From: Lentinus brumalis
Taxonomy: Eukaryota; Basidiomycota; Agaricomycetes; Polyporales; Polyporaceae
DNA: 64,000 nt
Direction of reading: 5' to 3'
Assembly (NCBI GenBank): GCA_001792895.1
Contig: MARA01000061.1
Span: forward strand, 62,001-126,000
Part shown: piece after piece, positions 1 to 11,421 of the stretch
How positions within the stretch are numbered: the first letter of the stretch is position 1
How the letters are laid out: each line of letters opens with the position of its first letter
Notes under the pieces: model-generated
Database searches by the model: none
Seen by the model: only the letters and a program-made list of their open reading frames with translations
What the model was told of the DNA's origin: nothing
Made by a program: the position numbers and the translations under genes

Positions 1-640
1 CAATGACCCGACTCATCGATCCTCAGATGTCCGCGGAGCAACTTGGCCAGTTGTACGAAGTTATGCATGTAACAAAGGGCGTCTGGAAACCTGTAACCCC
101 GCAGCAAGATGGAGAGGCGGGTCCCGGCGGGTCATGACGAGGGGTGTGATACAGTACCTGTTAAGTTTCTGGATAACATGGTGAGTTCCAACCGCAACGG
201 TCTTAGCTCCCGAGCCTGACCGAGCTGACTATGTATCGTCAGTACATTACGCTACTGCACGCCAGTGCAACTATATTTTCTCCCCTCATACGCAGGTGTA
301 GCGCCTCATGAGTGTCACTATGTCGACCTGCTGACCACCCAGGTGTCTTCTACTTACATCATTGCGAACGCACCGAGGTCGTTCTCCGGCCTATTCCGCT
401 CCACCTGCGTCGAACATGCAAACGGCGTTCGACGGCTAACCGGTAAAGCATAGGAGGCGCGCGTTCGCACATTCCTCTGCGGCAGGTAAAGTCGACTGCG
501 TTCTCTATTATAATATCCCGTTCTCTCCCGTTCCACGTCCGCATGAACCCACGTCCGCCGTCTCTGTCGTCACGTGGGCGCTCTCATCGTTCCTCATCGG
601 GCGCCGTGAACAACTGTTGAGGCTGACTGTGCGTCACTCC
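1..640. other. Intergenic, no gene recognised
   Basis: No open frame with recognisable protein content or consistent splice sites was found. The right end is the upstream region of the cyanase gene. Confidence 0.5.
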
Positions 641-645
641 CGCGG

Positions 646-652
646 TATATAA
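646..652 (+). promoter_or_regulatory. TATA box of cyanase gene
   Basis: TATATAA lies 88 bp before the cyanase ATG and is followed by a pyrimidine-rich leader, the usual layout of a fungal core promoter. Assignment is by sequence only. Confidence 0.6.
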
Positions 653-733
653 GGCTAGCTCGACCTCTTCCAGCTCTCTCACAGCCCGTTAGTTCCAACC
701 CAGTCCTCTCATCGTCCCTACCACCGTCCCACA

Positions 734-1510
734 ATGGCCCAAGCACTCGTATGTGCATGCCTGATCGATATCATGCATCCTACTGAACGCCATGACATCA
801 TCGGCAGAAGCTCAACTCTACCGCCGAGCCTTACGCCGATCTTCCGCAGATCTGCGTTCAATTGCAGGAGGCCAAAGCAAAGAAAGGTATGCCTGCATTA
901 CCCTACGAAGTTTTGGTCCCATCGTGGTGACGCTACGCACTTAGGGCTCACATTCGACGCGATCGGCAAGGCCATCGGACACGATGAGGCTTGGGTTGCC
1001 GCGCTGTTCTTCGGTCAGGTTCGTAGACATAGGTCGCCTAGGGCTTCCCAGTCTGATCATCTGTCGCTCAGGCCAAGGCGACTTCAGAAGAGCTGGCCAA
1101 GCTTGGTGACCTCCTTGACATTCCCGCCGCCAGCCTGACCGCTGAGATCGGCGAGAACTGGTTCCCGCGCCGCGGACTCGGCCCGGTTCCTCCACAGGAC
1201 CCGCTCCTCTACCGTCTCTACGAGGTTGGTGCACACTCGGCTCCTCCCACATGCGATATCTGACGCTGTATCCGCAGGGTGTCCTTGTCTACGGTACCCC
1301 GATCAAAGCCCTTATTCACGAGAAGTTTGGCGATGGTATCATGTCCATGATCGACTGCAAAGTCAGCGTTCAGAAGAAGCCCGACCCCAAGGGGGACCGC
1401 GTTCTTCTCACGTTCGAGTACGTGGTCCATGTGCTCTTGTGTACCCGATGTGCTGACGCTTGCCAACTTCACCGCATAGTGGGAAATTCCTGCCTTACCT
1501 CCGGTGGTAG
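734..1510 (+). CDS. Cyanate hydratase (cyanase)
   Basis: Cyanase converts cyanate plus bicarbonate to carbamate and CO2; carbamate then decays to ammonia and CO2, detoxifying cyanate and releasing nitrogen. Six exons (734-748, 808-886, 945-1018, 1072-1224, 1278-1417, 1480-1510) give 163 residues, normal for the family. The N-terminal half carries the small helical DNA-binding-like domain ([11 protein letters not shown], then WVAALFFGQ). The C-terminal half is the catalytic domain with [23 protein letters not shown] and a terminal FLPYLRW. Arg104, Glu107 and Ser130 have the same spacing (3 and 23) as the Arg96/Glu99/Ser122 active-site triad of the E. coli enzyme. The first exon encodes only five residues. 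The gene is convergent with the DUF1479 gene, 133 bp apart. No defects seen. Confidence 0.96.
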
Positions 1511-1643
1511 ATGGTCTGGTGGCTTTCCTTGAGCGTGCCAAGTAATTTCCACTCAAGTGTATCATTGTACAACAATCTTGATCAGCCTTACACTTCTACG
1601 ACATACTGACTTGCACTCGGATCGAGAGATAATATGCCACCAC

Positions 1644-3335
1644 TTACACCACCTCGACTGCAAAGCCCATCGCCCGCTTGCCAATGGGGTCAACGATATC
1701 GTAGACCAACCCAACGCCGACGCAGTTGATCTCGCCCTTGTTGGTCGGGAAATCGGGCGGCGCGATGCCCTTGAGGAAGCTCTCCTTCTGCCTCTCCACG
1801 TATGCCGCGTTGGTGGGCGTGTAGGGCATCGCCGGGATGTACATGACCGTGGAGTCTTCTTTTCCGACGTGCTGCTTCTCGACCGCGTGAATGACATCCT
1901 ACACTCGTCGTCAGATGCCAACGTTCAGTCGACGCGGATATGGAGAACACGAACGCAGTGCCAGAAAACCATGTCGCCCGGATAAACCTTCGGCACCGAG
2001 ACCATCGTCTCGTCAAGCTTGAGGTGTGGGTGAGTCGCTGTGTTCGGACGGGGGCCAATGAACGCTTCTCCGAACGAGTAGATGCCCGGGAAGTCGGGGT
2101 TCGAGATGTCTGTGGAACGCTCAGACTCGTTCGTGCGGCATCGTGAGCTATGAGGTGGATCGCGCACCGAACTGCCAGTCGTCAGGGTTGAACGACTCCG
2201 CACTGCGCCCCTCCTTCGGCGAGAAAAATGGCCGGAGGATCGTATACGCATTCGACAGGATGACGTTCGGGAACACCTGCAGCGTGCCTTCGTTGGGCGC
2301 GGTCTCGCTGAGCGCGAGCCAGCCCTGGTACGTCCGGAAGACAGTCGCCTTCGATCCCTCGTCAAATCAGCTTATCGTAATCGTTGACAAGTCTGGATAG
2401 TTTTCACCTGGTTGGGCCGCTTGTAGAGCGAGCTCCGCGCGTGGATGCGATTCTGGAGGTCGTATGGGTCGTGCTCGCGCCAATTCCCGCTGAGGATATC
2501 TGCGAAGCAGCCGCGGAAGAACTTGTCCTCCCAACGCTCGATTCCTCCACCTAAAATTTCATCCCAGTTAGATGGCTGTCCGATAGCACTCGGCAGACAC
2601 GTACCATCGACGTGTGGCGGATGCGCATCCCACTGGACACCAGGGTGGCGGATTCGGAAGCGGTCCGCATACATCAGAGGTTTCTCGAGGTCGACCTCCT
2701 CGACCTCGTCCCCGTTCTTCGAGTGGTACATCTTGTTGAGCCAAGTTGTCGCGGCCAGCACGTTCGGGTGCGAGCGTGCACGGATCTGGGACTTCGTCCA
2801 GCTGCATCGTCATAGCATAAATCAGCTGCATTTCTACCCTAACCGGTTGTCCACCCACTAGAGCTCAAAGAACTGCTTGTCATTCTCTGGAATACCTGGA
2901 GTGAAGCATGTCAATATGATGCTCGTGTCGAGGAGATACTACGGGGACCCACCATCCACAGGGTTCTTCGAGACATACTCCCGCAACCAAGCCTGCCAAG
3001 TCCTGGCTTCCTCGTCATCGACGACATCCCGGATGACCAGGCATCCCTTCCTGCGGATATCGGCCACAAGCTCATCGCTCAAGCTACCAAGCTCGTCGAA
3101 CTTGATTTCGGGCACACCCTGTGTATTCGGCGTATCAGTACACGCTCTACCAGCATGATGGCGCACACACCTGCGACCCTTGGCTGGCGATCTCCTTCGT
3201 AGTCTTCTCAGCCTCAGCGAGTATCTCGCCCCACGCCTTCGTCACATTGGCCTCGAAGTCGGGGTACGACGCCGCGATCTCCTTCTTGAGGTCCACGAAC
3301 CGAGGCGGCAAGGGCCCGAACTGCGGTGTCGACAT
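1644..3335 (-). CDS. DUF1479 family protein (YbiU-like, Fe(II)/2OG dioxygenase fold)
   Basis: Eight exons (3171-3335, 2953-3118, 2859-2895, 2605-2801, 2408-2550, 2168-2357, 1955-2109, 1644-1898) join in frame to 435 residues, close to the roughly 420 of bacterial YbiU. The family belongs to the double-stranded beta-helix oxygenases, but its substrate is unknown to me. Visible family segments are CLVIRDVVDD near residue 80, RFRIRHPGVQWDAHPPHVDG, RTYQGWLALSETAPNEGTLQ, MVFWHCDVIHAVE and VMYIPAMPYTPTNAAY. HVD and the later WHCDVIH region are the likely metal-ligand sites (inference). The start was chosen at MSTPQF, 83 bp after a TATA box; an in-frame upstream extension would overlap the promoter. 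Exon 3 is only 37 nt. The gene looks intact and is tail to tail with cyanase. Confidence 0.9.
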
Positions 3336-3417
3336 ATCTTTCGTCCTTGCGCTTGTACGTAGTGTAGTCTTCTTTCTTGGGAGAAGGGACGGTGTGGAAT
3401 CGCCCTGTCGCCCCACC

Positions 3418-3424
3418 TTATATA
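3418..3424 (-). promoter_or_regulatory. TATA box of DUF1479 gene
   Basis: TATATAA on the minus strand lies 83 bp before the ATG at 3335, in a spacing nearly identical to that of the facing cyanase gene. Confidence 0.6.
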
Positions 3425-4081
3425 CCCCCTCTCCATCGCAATCACTGGCCGCCTAGATAGACATCCAGCGTGCCGAACGCCATCCCACGAGAGACTCAGA
3501 GAAAGTCACAGGGTTCATTTTGACTCAGGAAGAGAAGATCACGAGGCATCGTGTACGAGAGGAGACGTACATACATAGGCTCGCCGCTCTGCAAACCTTT
3601 CGGCCAGAAGTAGCCGCACCGTCGCGCATGTCGAGGTTCGGCATGGACGACAGGCTGGATGAGTTGTCCTCTGACCAGGGAAGGCAACACCCTTAGCCCT
3701 CAACGAGCACGCCGAGGTCAGTGGGACCTTGCAAGCTGCTAACGGCGATACCTCGGAGAAACCTGACCAGTGCGTGAGCGGTAGCGTAGAGAAGATATCA
3801 CCACAGACGCACCATCTACAGACCCAGAACAGATCGGGGATGGCTCCGAGCATCAGGCCCAGGCATGGCATCCGCGTGGCTGATAGCAAGAGTATCACCG
3901 ACGTCGCTGGCTACTCAAGGTTGCGTTGGGTCAACATCACTGTCTTGTGCAGAACGGGACAGGTAATCGTGAAGAATTAGTATATGTATGGGGACAAGCG
4001 GACAACATCACAGATATGATACTCGGAGCGCAGAGAATGTCAAACCGAAAGCTGAGTGGGACGATCATATCCGACATTCTG
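3425..4081. other. Intergenic, no gene recognised
   Basis: Holds the upstream region of the DUF1479 gene and the 3' flank of the tubulin gene. Short open frames here show no recognisable protein content. Confidence 0.5.
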
Positions 4082-6505
4082 TTATTCAGCTTCCTCGAAC
4101 TCGCCCGCGGCAGGAGCTTCCGCCTCTTCCTCGTAGTACTCTTCGCCCTCGTCCTCTGCTGTCGCTTCTTGGTACTGCAAACAACGTCAGTTCTCCCGCA
4201 ACCATGCCCTCGTCTGAGACGTAGACGACGGACCTGCTGGTACTCGGCACTGCAGAACTGGTCAGTAACCGCCCGGACGAACACGATGGAATATGTAGAC
4301 GTACATCAGGTCGATGGTGTTGCTCTCGGCTTCTGTGAATTCCATGGTGTCCATGCCCTCCCCAGTGTACCAATGCAGGTAAGCGCTACGTTTGTACATC
4401 GCGGAGAACTGGAGAGACGCGTGAGAAAGACAATCAATACACCCATATGCGCCAAGTCATACCTGAGTGAGAGTGCGCTTGAACAACTCCTGCACGGCGG
4501 TGGAGTTCGCCAAGCACGTCGCCGACTGAGTCTGTCCGACGGGAGGCACAGAGCACAGAGACACAGACACGTTGTCGGGGATCCACTCCACCCACTGCGA
4601 CGAGTTCTTGTGTTGGAGGTCATATACCGATTGCTGTGGGGCAGCCGGTCAGTAGTCGTAGCCCGGGTGGAACGGTATTGACTTACCTCAGCTTCCTGTG
4701 AAGAGATCTTGCCGCGGAAGATGGTAGCAGCCGTCAGGTAACGACTGTCGATCGAGTGTCAGTGAGGAGACGTCAGACAAATTGCACTCGACCTACCCAA
4801 ACCTGGGGTCACAGGCAACCAGAAGGTTGGCGCGGTCAAACAGCCTAGATTGGGGCGAGTTCAGCAATCTCTTGGCGGAAGAAGAATACACACGTACGCA
4901 TTCGTCAAATCTTTCGTGTTCCACCGAGTGAATGCTCTCGCCTTCGGGTCGTAGAAAGGTGCGTAGCTCGGCATGAGGAAGTGGAGCTAGGATCAGGACA
5001 TGAGCCGTCTGCATGAATAGGTGTGACAAGATTACGCACACGAGGGAATGGGATGAGGTTCAGCGCAAGTTTCCGCATGTCTCCATTAAGCTGCCCCGGG
5101 AAGCGCAGACTTGTGCTCACACCGCACATCACTTGCGCTACGATGTTGTTGAGGTCATCGAACGAGGGCTGCTTGATCTTGCGCGTCCTCTGGGCCACGT
5201 CATAGAGAGCTTCGTTGTCGATGCACATCGTCATGTCGCTGTTCTCGACCAATTGGTGGACCGATAGGAGTGCGTTGTACGGCTAGAGACGAGGTCAACA
5301 CCGCGATCCTCAATTGCAAGCTAAAGCAGGATACGGTACCTCAACGACGGTCTCGGAGACCTGAGAAGGAAGTGGTCAACGGTCAGAGACGAAGATACGG
5401 GAGCAAGCGCCGCACCTTGGGAGACGGGAGTATTGAGTATGTTGCGAGCATTCTGTCAGGGTATTCCTGCAATATCACATTAGGGGCAGAAACGGCAAGT
5501 AAGAGGGCACACGAACTTCTCGTAACTTCGACAGCAGGAGCGAACCGAGACCTGATCCGGTACCGCCGCCAAGCGAGTGGAGGAGCTGGAAACCCTGGAG
5601 TGCATCGCAGCTCTCCGTTTGCCTCCGAATGAGTTCCTACATTAGACATGTTTAGTGGCAGTTTGGCACGTACGGGGCAGAAACATACGCACAAGGATGC
5701 TCTCCGTCAGTTCCGCGCCTACTCGTCTGTTGAGCAACGTCGATTGATTGCGATATGCATCTGCACTCACCCTCCGTATAGACTGTACGAAAAGTTCATC
5801 AGATGCGATCAACCACTTCCATGCAGAATGACTTACATCCTTTCGCCCAGTTGTTTCCGGCACCACTGTTGCCCGCTACATATGTATCGGGACGGTACAG
5901 TTTCCCAAGAGGACCGGAGCGGATCTATCGTCTCAACTGAACACTGCAGCAGCGTGGTGATATCAAGGCAAGCACTTACGCGATCCAACACACCCTCCTC
6001 CAAGTCGATTTGTACGCTCCGGGGAACGTACTTGTCCATCGACCCAGAACTCTCAACCTCCGTGAAGTACACCCCAACCTATAAGTGGGCAGCAGGGGGC
6101 AGAAACGGGGTAGCCTCTTCAGAGCGGTGTGTATAGGGGATGCTGAAAGCACGTACCCTCGCAAGTTGCAGAGGGTCATTACCCTGGTAGTGCTGCGGGA
6201 CGCGATATCGCATCAGCTACAGGCTCTAGAGGCACGCATACAGGCGAAAAGACGCACCCCATCATCATCCAGGCCATGCTCCGCGAGGAGCATGCGCCAA
6301 AAGCTCTCTCCGACCTGATTACCAGCCTGCGAGTCGCCACCACGAGCTCCGGTCAGCCCTCACGCGTCCTACAACAGCAGCAGCCGGACAGATCTTCATA
6401 CCTGTCCAGTCTGCGCAACAGATCGACTGAGTGAGCACGACGTGAAGACGAACGGGGCATCGATGCGCGTGTACTGACTTGCACATTCACAATCTCGCGC
6501 GGCAT
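4082..6505 (-). CDS. Divergent beta-tubulin paralogue
   Basis: A GTP-binding beta-tubulin, the subunit that pairs with alpha-tubulin in microtubules. Nineteen exons (6479-6505, 6402-6410, 6326-6258, 6192-6157, 6078-5980, 5924-5837, 5782-5771, 5718-5693, 5636-5517, 5466-5416, 5360-5340, 5282-5040, 4986-4898, 4844-4797, 4744-4687, 4633-4463, 4408-4305, 4249-4234, 4174-4082) join in frame to 459 residues against about 445 usual. It has the GGGTGSG tubulin signature, [39 protein letters not shown] and an acidic tail. Two exons are micro-exons of 9 and 12 nt. It departs from canonical beta-tubulin: Ala replaces the nucleotide-contacting Cys12, and residues equivalent to 167, 198 and 200 are Tyr, Met and Met. 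No stop or frameshift, so it looks functional. Probably a second, specialised beta-tubulin rather than the main one (inference). Confidence 0.93.
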
Positions 6506-8925
6506 GTTGTGCTGCGCTTTGCCCTTGGCTCCGAGTTGGGGATTGGTTTTGGTGGTAGGTGGCAGGAGCACGAACTCGTAAGGCGGGTATATGCGCGAGG
6601 TCGAGCGGGAGCAGGGGGAGAGGAGGCAGGGTAAAGGGTCGGGCGCGGGCGCGGGGACGATTTATTAATGTGTGACGTCTCGAACGAGCTCGGAAGCTTA
6701 AATCAACTGATGCCCGGAGTCCGAAACTCCTCGAAATCGTCATCATGATCGGCTCCCCGGGGGCGGCCAAGACGTTCCCCTCGGGCCTCCCACTAGCAGA
6801 TACGCAGCATGGGTACCATTACATAAATCCAAATCCACAGAGTCGCTGTGACTCGTGCGGGGGCGTCAGGAATGCGTTGCGTATGACAGAAAGCAAGCTA
6901 CCGCTACAACAAGGAACAATAACCGCTACAGTTTCCTATTTACAACAGAGTGGCAGGTCAGACAAAGGACCACAGCCGGCTGCGGTTGTTCAGCTTCCTA
7001 TGTCTGCGCAGGCCTGGGATCAGAGAAAGCAGGGACGAGGACGAGTGTTCAACCCGTTCCTCGATGTGCTCTCGAGGCGACGACGGGACTACCACTGCAC
7101 GTCTGCGGAAGAGCTTGTGCTTGCCATTCTCACGTTTGCTATACATGCAGCAGGTAGATCAGCAGCCGCTCTTGTCACCCTCACAGCGGAGACCATGTGT
7201 GACTCACCAGACTTTGCTCGTGGCCGTAGAGTCCGCGGCGAGGACTCCTCCATGTCGCACGGCCGAGCTGCTATCTGTGCTTGCGGCCAGTACCTTGCCA
7301 TTCGATGCGCCAGATGTGGGTATAGATCCCAGCACGATCGTCGAAGCCGCGACCACGGTGGACTGGGTATCGGTGCTGGCAGGAGCCGACGGGGCCGCTT
7401 GTGTAGCCATGAATTGCGAGGTGGACGGCGCTGAGGAAGCCCCAGCAGTGCTGACTCCCACTGAGTCAGAGACGGGTATCGATGAGGTTGAGAGAATAGA
7501 CGAGCTCGGGAGTGCGACGGAAGAGGATGAGACAGCGGTCCCGACGATATCAGTCGAAGTTGGCGCTGGCTGCGCAGTCACAGTGACTACGATTGTGCTG
7601 ACTACCACGGAGGTCGATACGGCGGCGGAGCTATATACTGGCGCACTTGGTGGCTGGGAAAAGGATGATATCGATGAGGAGCTGATGGACAGGGGGAGAC
7701 TTGGCTCTGCGAGAGATGTGGTTGATGATCCGGACGCTGCCGCTGTCTGTGAGAGGGTAGAGACCGTGGACGAAGACGATCCCGGAGGTGTGGAAGAGGC
7801 GGCACTGGAGGTGATGGTAGCACTGGACTGTGCGGGTATACTGGCTTGTGCAGTACCACTGGTGGATACGCTCGTCGTGCTGGTCGATTGGACGGAGGAT
7901 GAAGAGGCAGAGGAGGGTTCTGACGACGCAGACGATGAAGCACCCGGAGAGGGACCAAGGAAGGGTGTCGGCACGAACGTCGAGTTCGCGTTCGGTTCGG
8001 GGAGGTCGGCCGGGTACGAGTCCACAAAGATGTCGTCCTGCGCGCCGTCCTTGAAGTTGTACAGGTCCGTGTAGAATGGCGGCGCATATTGCCCCTCGAA
8101 CATCTGCATCGCAGAGACGTCAATGAGCAAGCGAGAGAGACAGCACGAGAGCTAGGAACCTACGTTGTTCTGCTCCTTCTGGAACCAGTAGAACGGTTGC
8201 TTAGCTCCGTACGTGCAGTTTCCTGGTGCAGCGTCCGGCTTGCCATAGTCGGGGTCAGCGCCACAGCGACGGGGAAGCTTGGGCTTCGCGAGCGCGACGT
8301 TCGACGTCGAGTTCGTCACCTTGCACTTAAATCCATTCATGTAGTCTGGAGGAAGCGTTTGTCAGCCAAATCCGAGTGGAGACGGACACCGGGACATACT
8401 CTGTTCCCCGCCGCTGTCGTCCGCGTGGATCCAGAACCAAGCGCAGTGGCATCCGTCCTCAGGGCAAGGCGGCATCCGCGCGGGAACTTGGAAATCCGTG
8501 AACCGGGTCCAGACGCAGGTCTGGTTGATGCTGAAGACAGTGAAGTTCTCAGGCTTGATTTTCGACACGTCGCTCTCATAGGCAATGGCCAGCGCACAGC
8601 CCTTGAGGTCGTTGAACCCGGTCGTGTGCATGGCGGGATTGGGAAAAGGAACACCGTCAGTCGGGCATGGGTCATTGCCTCTCTGGAGATCCGTCCCGTG
8701 ATCCTCGATCTTGGAAGCGAAAGAGGACGTGTGCGACTTGTCGCATGCGAGCTCGGCGGTGGCGGCTTGGCCCGCGGGCAGTTCGAAGAATTGTCCCGGA
8801 GCAGGAGGATACTTGGTATGACCATGGAACCACCACTGCTCGAATGTGTATCCCTGTAGAGGCGCGACTGGTCTGTTGTCATATCCGAGGTCCGTACTGT
8901 TCTGGTCGGTCCAGTTGAAGCCGTA

Positions 8926-8956
8926 CTCGTAGGCGCCGAAAGTGTTTGAACGCCCA
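8926..8956 (+). repeat. Left terminal inverted repeat of Tc1-type element
   Basis: 31 bp, matching the right end at 25 of 31 positions. The inner 19 bp are identical and the outer 12 bp are diverged. Confidence 0.85.
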
Positions 8957-9029
8957 CACTTATGTAATAGACGCCGACGCGCGAAAACAATCATAAAACT
9001 TTTTTTGCCTTTCCTCCCACAACCACCCC

Positions 9030-10106
9030 ATGCCCCCTCCTGGTACCCATGAATTAACGCCCTCCAAGCGCGGTGCTATCTGTGCACTGCGCAAGGAGGG
9101 CTACTCATACCGCGAAATTGCCCAAAAAATGGGTGTCTCTCTCGGCACTGCTCACTACACAGTCAAACGCGACAAACTCTTTCACACCCGCCATACCCTC
9201 CCTCGCTCAGGCCGTCCCACCACTCTTACCGAACGGAAGAAGCGCTTGATCCTCCGTGAAGTCCGCAACAACCGAAAGACACCATACAGAGGCATTGCGG
9301 AGGCTATAGGGGATGTTACAGAGCGACAGGTGCGCAAGGTTGCCAACTCTGCTGGATACCACCGTCGTATTGCGCGTCGTAAGCCCTTCCTGACCCAGGA
9401 GGCTGTCAAGAAGCGCTACGCATGGGCACGGGAGAACAAGGGGAGGGACTGGGACACCATCATCTGGACGGACGAGACACAGCTGGAGTTAGGGAAGAGG
9501 GTGGGGCAGGAGCGTGTCACTCGGAAGGCTGGTGAGGAGTTTCTCCCTGAGAACATCCAGCCAACATTCCGGAGCGGCCGAAAGTCTATCATGTTGTGGG
9601 GCTGTGTGGCCCAGGGTCGCAAGGGACCACTCATCCGGCTGGACCTGGAAGAGGAGCAGGAGCAGGACGGTCATGAAGGGAAGAGGAGGGGCAGGAAGAG
9701 CGGGCTCAATGGCGAGCGGTATGTCCACCAAGTTCTCGAAGGCCCTCTTCTCGACTTCTACACCACCATGAACAAGGAGAGGGATGGGCGTATGCTTGTG
9801 GTTGAAGACGGAGCCCCTGCGCACACTAGCCAGGTTGCTAAGGCTGCTCGAAATCGCCTAGGCATACGCTCCCTCACCCATCCTCCAAACTCCCCTGACC
9901 TCAACCCCATTGAACCACTATGGAACCTTCTCAAGACTCGCGTGGGGCGTAGACGGGGAGCTCATAAATCCCTTGATGCACTTTGGCAAGCGGCACAATC
10001 AGTATGGGCGGAGTTGTCGGAAGAGGAAATGGGCAGGGTGATGGGGAGCATGTCGGAAAGAGTTCAGGCTGTAGAGAGCGCAAAAGGAGGGCATACCCCT
10101 TTCTAA
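9030..10106 (+). CDS. Tc1-type DD34E transposase
   Basis: Intronless, 358 residues. It cuts and pastes the surrounding element. The N-terminus has paired helix-turn-helix-like segments (ICALRKEGYSYREIAQKMG near residue 20) for binding the inverted repeats. The catalytic core has WTDET (Asp148), VVEDGAPAH (Asp260) and SPDLNPIEPLW (Glu295). There are 34 residues between Asp260 and Glu295, the Tc1-family spacing. No stop or frameshift, so it may be active. It runs antisense to the host AA14 gene. The ATG was chosen because it opens 104 bp inside the left end and the protein begins normally. Confidence 0.95.
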   Translation: MPPPGTHELTPSKRGAICALRKEGYSYREIAQKMGVSLGTAHYTVKRDKLFHTRHTLPRSGRPTTLTERKKRLILREVRNNRKTPYRGIAEAIGDVTERQVRKVANSAGYHRRIARRKPFLTQEAVKKRYAWARENKGRDWDTIIWTDETQLELGKRVGQERVTRKAGEEFLPENIQPTFRSGRKSIMLWGCVAQGRKGPLIRLDLEEEQEQDGHEGKRRGRKSGLNGERYVHQVLEGPLLDFYTTMNKERDGRMLVVEDGAPAHTSQVAKAARNRLGIRSLTHPPNSPDLNPIEPLWNLLKTRVGRRRGAHKSLDALWQAAQSVWAELSEEEMGRVMGSMSERVQAVESAKGGHTPF

Positions 10107-10222
10107 CTATGTACAATGCAAGGTCACTTGGCTGTCTACCAGACGTATGCAACATTTATTTTGTATGACTTGATTTGAATATAAACGACAAGTTCGAATT
10201 CAACGGCTTTTGGGCGCTTATT

Positions 10223-10253
10223 TGGGCGTTCAAACACTTTCTGCGGGGGGGAG
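10223..10253 (-). repeat. Right terminal inverted repeat of Tc1-type element
   Basis: Partner of 8926-8956 in inverted orientation. It includes a run of seven C on the minus strand within the outer, diverged part. Confidence 0.85.
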
Positions 10254-10393
10254 TACATGCTGGGGTGAAACATCGCTATCCGTCGACGACTGATCAGCAT
10301 CCACAGGGAGGAACCTGTGCTGCAGCACTCACCAATATGAGCTGAGACGAGGGGCAAAGCACCCACGAGGGTAAGTAGGAGGGCAGGGAGCAT

Positions 10394-11421
10394 TATGTCT
10401 GGCGTCGTGCAATTGCGTCGTTAGGATGCAACTGTAGTCAATATAGTAGTCTAGCGTCTATGAGGTGGAGGAGTGCGAGAGATGAGTCCAGTGTGTCGGA
10501 CCAGCCTAAGTAGAGAGTCCCGAGCTGGAGAACCTGTCTCCGAAGTATGAAGCCGAAATGAGAGCCAGCTGTGAACCGACCAAGTCGATGGGGGTACCTG
10601 GTGCTCGCCACACGCATGATATACGACGCTCGGCAACGAGAGAATAAGAGTCTATTTAAAGGGTGGTTATTGTTTACGCTAAGGACCTGGACAGCCTGGA
10701 GGTAAGAACAATAAGAAACTTATGAAGACGTCATGGCACTCACTCTGTATATGCCCGCTCTACTCCCATGCCACTCACCCGATGGGTTCCGTTAGATGCA
10801 TATGGATACTACTACACTGCAGTGAGTGAGTAAGTACGTAGTGACGAGTCGTGGATGTGCCACTGCTAGTGCTGGAGGGAGGCATGTTAGACGCCGAGTG
10901 TCCAAACAATAACAAACAGCTGAACGATCACGTGGCTGTCGCGTCTCGGGACTTCGCGTTTTTGGTGTTTGCCACACAAACGCCTGCTATGGAGCAGTCA
11001 CCATCGCCAACACAGTCTGAGTCTAGCTTCTGACGCTACAGGCCCGACCAAAATCCGGTATCTTAGAAATGCCCAGGCGGATGACTCGGACGGTACTGAG
11101 CCGATTCCAGTCTGTCCTGCTCCACCCACAGGACGACACACAATGCAGATCGAGACCGAGGGCGCAGAAGAACTTGAGCTTCAGTGGTAGGAACAAGTCA
11201 GTCTGGATCTAAATGATCTACGGATGCATGCACGCTACGCACTCGGATGCCCATTCGGATTTCGTCCAAGTCTGCACAGGTACCACTCGACTCCGCGCTC
11301 AGGATACTCATAAAGACCCATGCAATGCGTTCTAAATCTCACATCACAGACTCACAGCCAGCAAAGCATCAATAACTGCCGCCCCTCTGGCCAACACAAC
11401 TTCCTCTTGTGACACGAAATT
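10394..11421. other. Divergent intergenic region
   Basis: About 1 kb between the start of the broken AA14 gene and the start of the unknown gene at 11422. No supported gene; probably two promoters. Confidence 0.5.

Larger units (their letters stand above)
8926..10253 (+). mobile_element. Tc1/mariner-type DNA transposon in AA14 gene
   Basis: The 1328-bp element has inverted ends, a single intact transposase gene and a TA on each side (8924-8925 and 10254-10255), the normal target duplication of this superfamily. The ends begin CTC in both orientations and share a 19-bp core, GAAAGTGTTTGAACGCCCA, each preceded by 12 bp. Boundaries were set by the matching ends and by the AA14 paralogue at 12965-14381, whose uninterrupted codons run through the insertion point. 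Confidence 0.93.
6958..10393 (-). pseudogene. AA14 lytic polysaccharide monooxygenase, split by Tc1-type transposon
   Basis: AA14 enzymes are secreted copper oxygenases that cleave xylan on cellulose. Exons are 10333-10393, then 10256-10275 plus 8400-8925 (interrupted), 8164-8345, 7208-8103 and 6958-7138. Exon 1 encodes a signal peptide ending ...PLVSA before His, the expected N-terminal copper ligand. The catalytic domain shows HPSMY, WWFHGH, AMHT, CHCAWFW and the Cys-rich FKCKV region. An in-frame Ser/Thr-rich tail of about 250 residues follows, then a basic C-terminus. A Tc1-type element at 8926-10253 sits in the Tyr codon of HPSMY. Leaving out the element and one TA copy restores the phase through every exon, giving about 621 residues. 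No other defect was seen, so the break is recent. As assembled, the gene cannot make the enzyme unless the element excises. Confidence 0.9.

Noticed and set aside
6950..8074. 374-codon plus-strand frame
   Set aside because: Antisense of the Ser/Thr-rich AA14 tail; acidic and Val-rich with no family features.
8926..8934. TA at 8930-8931 as left border of the Tc1-type element
   Set aside because: It would give ends of unequal length and two extra codons in the host gene. The TA at 8924-8925 gives equal 12-bp outer ends and matches the intact paralogue.
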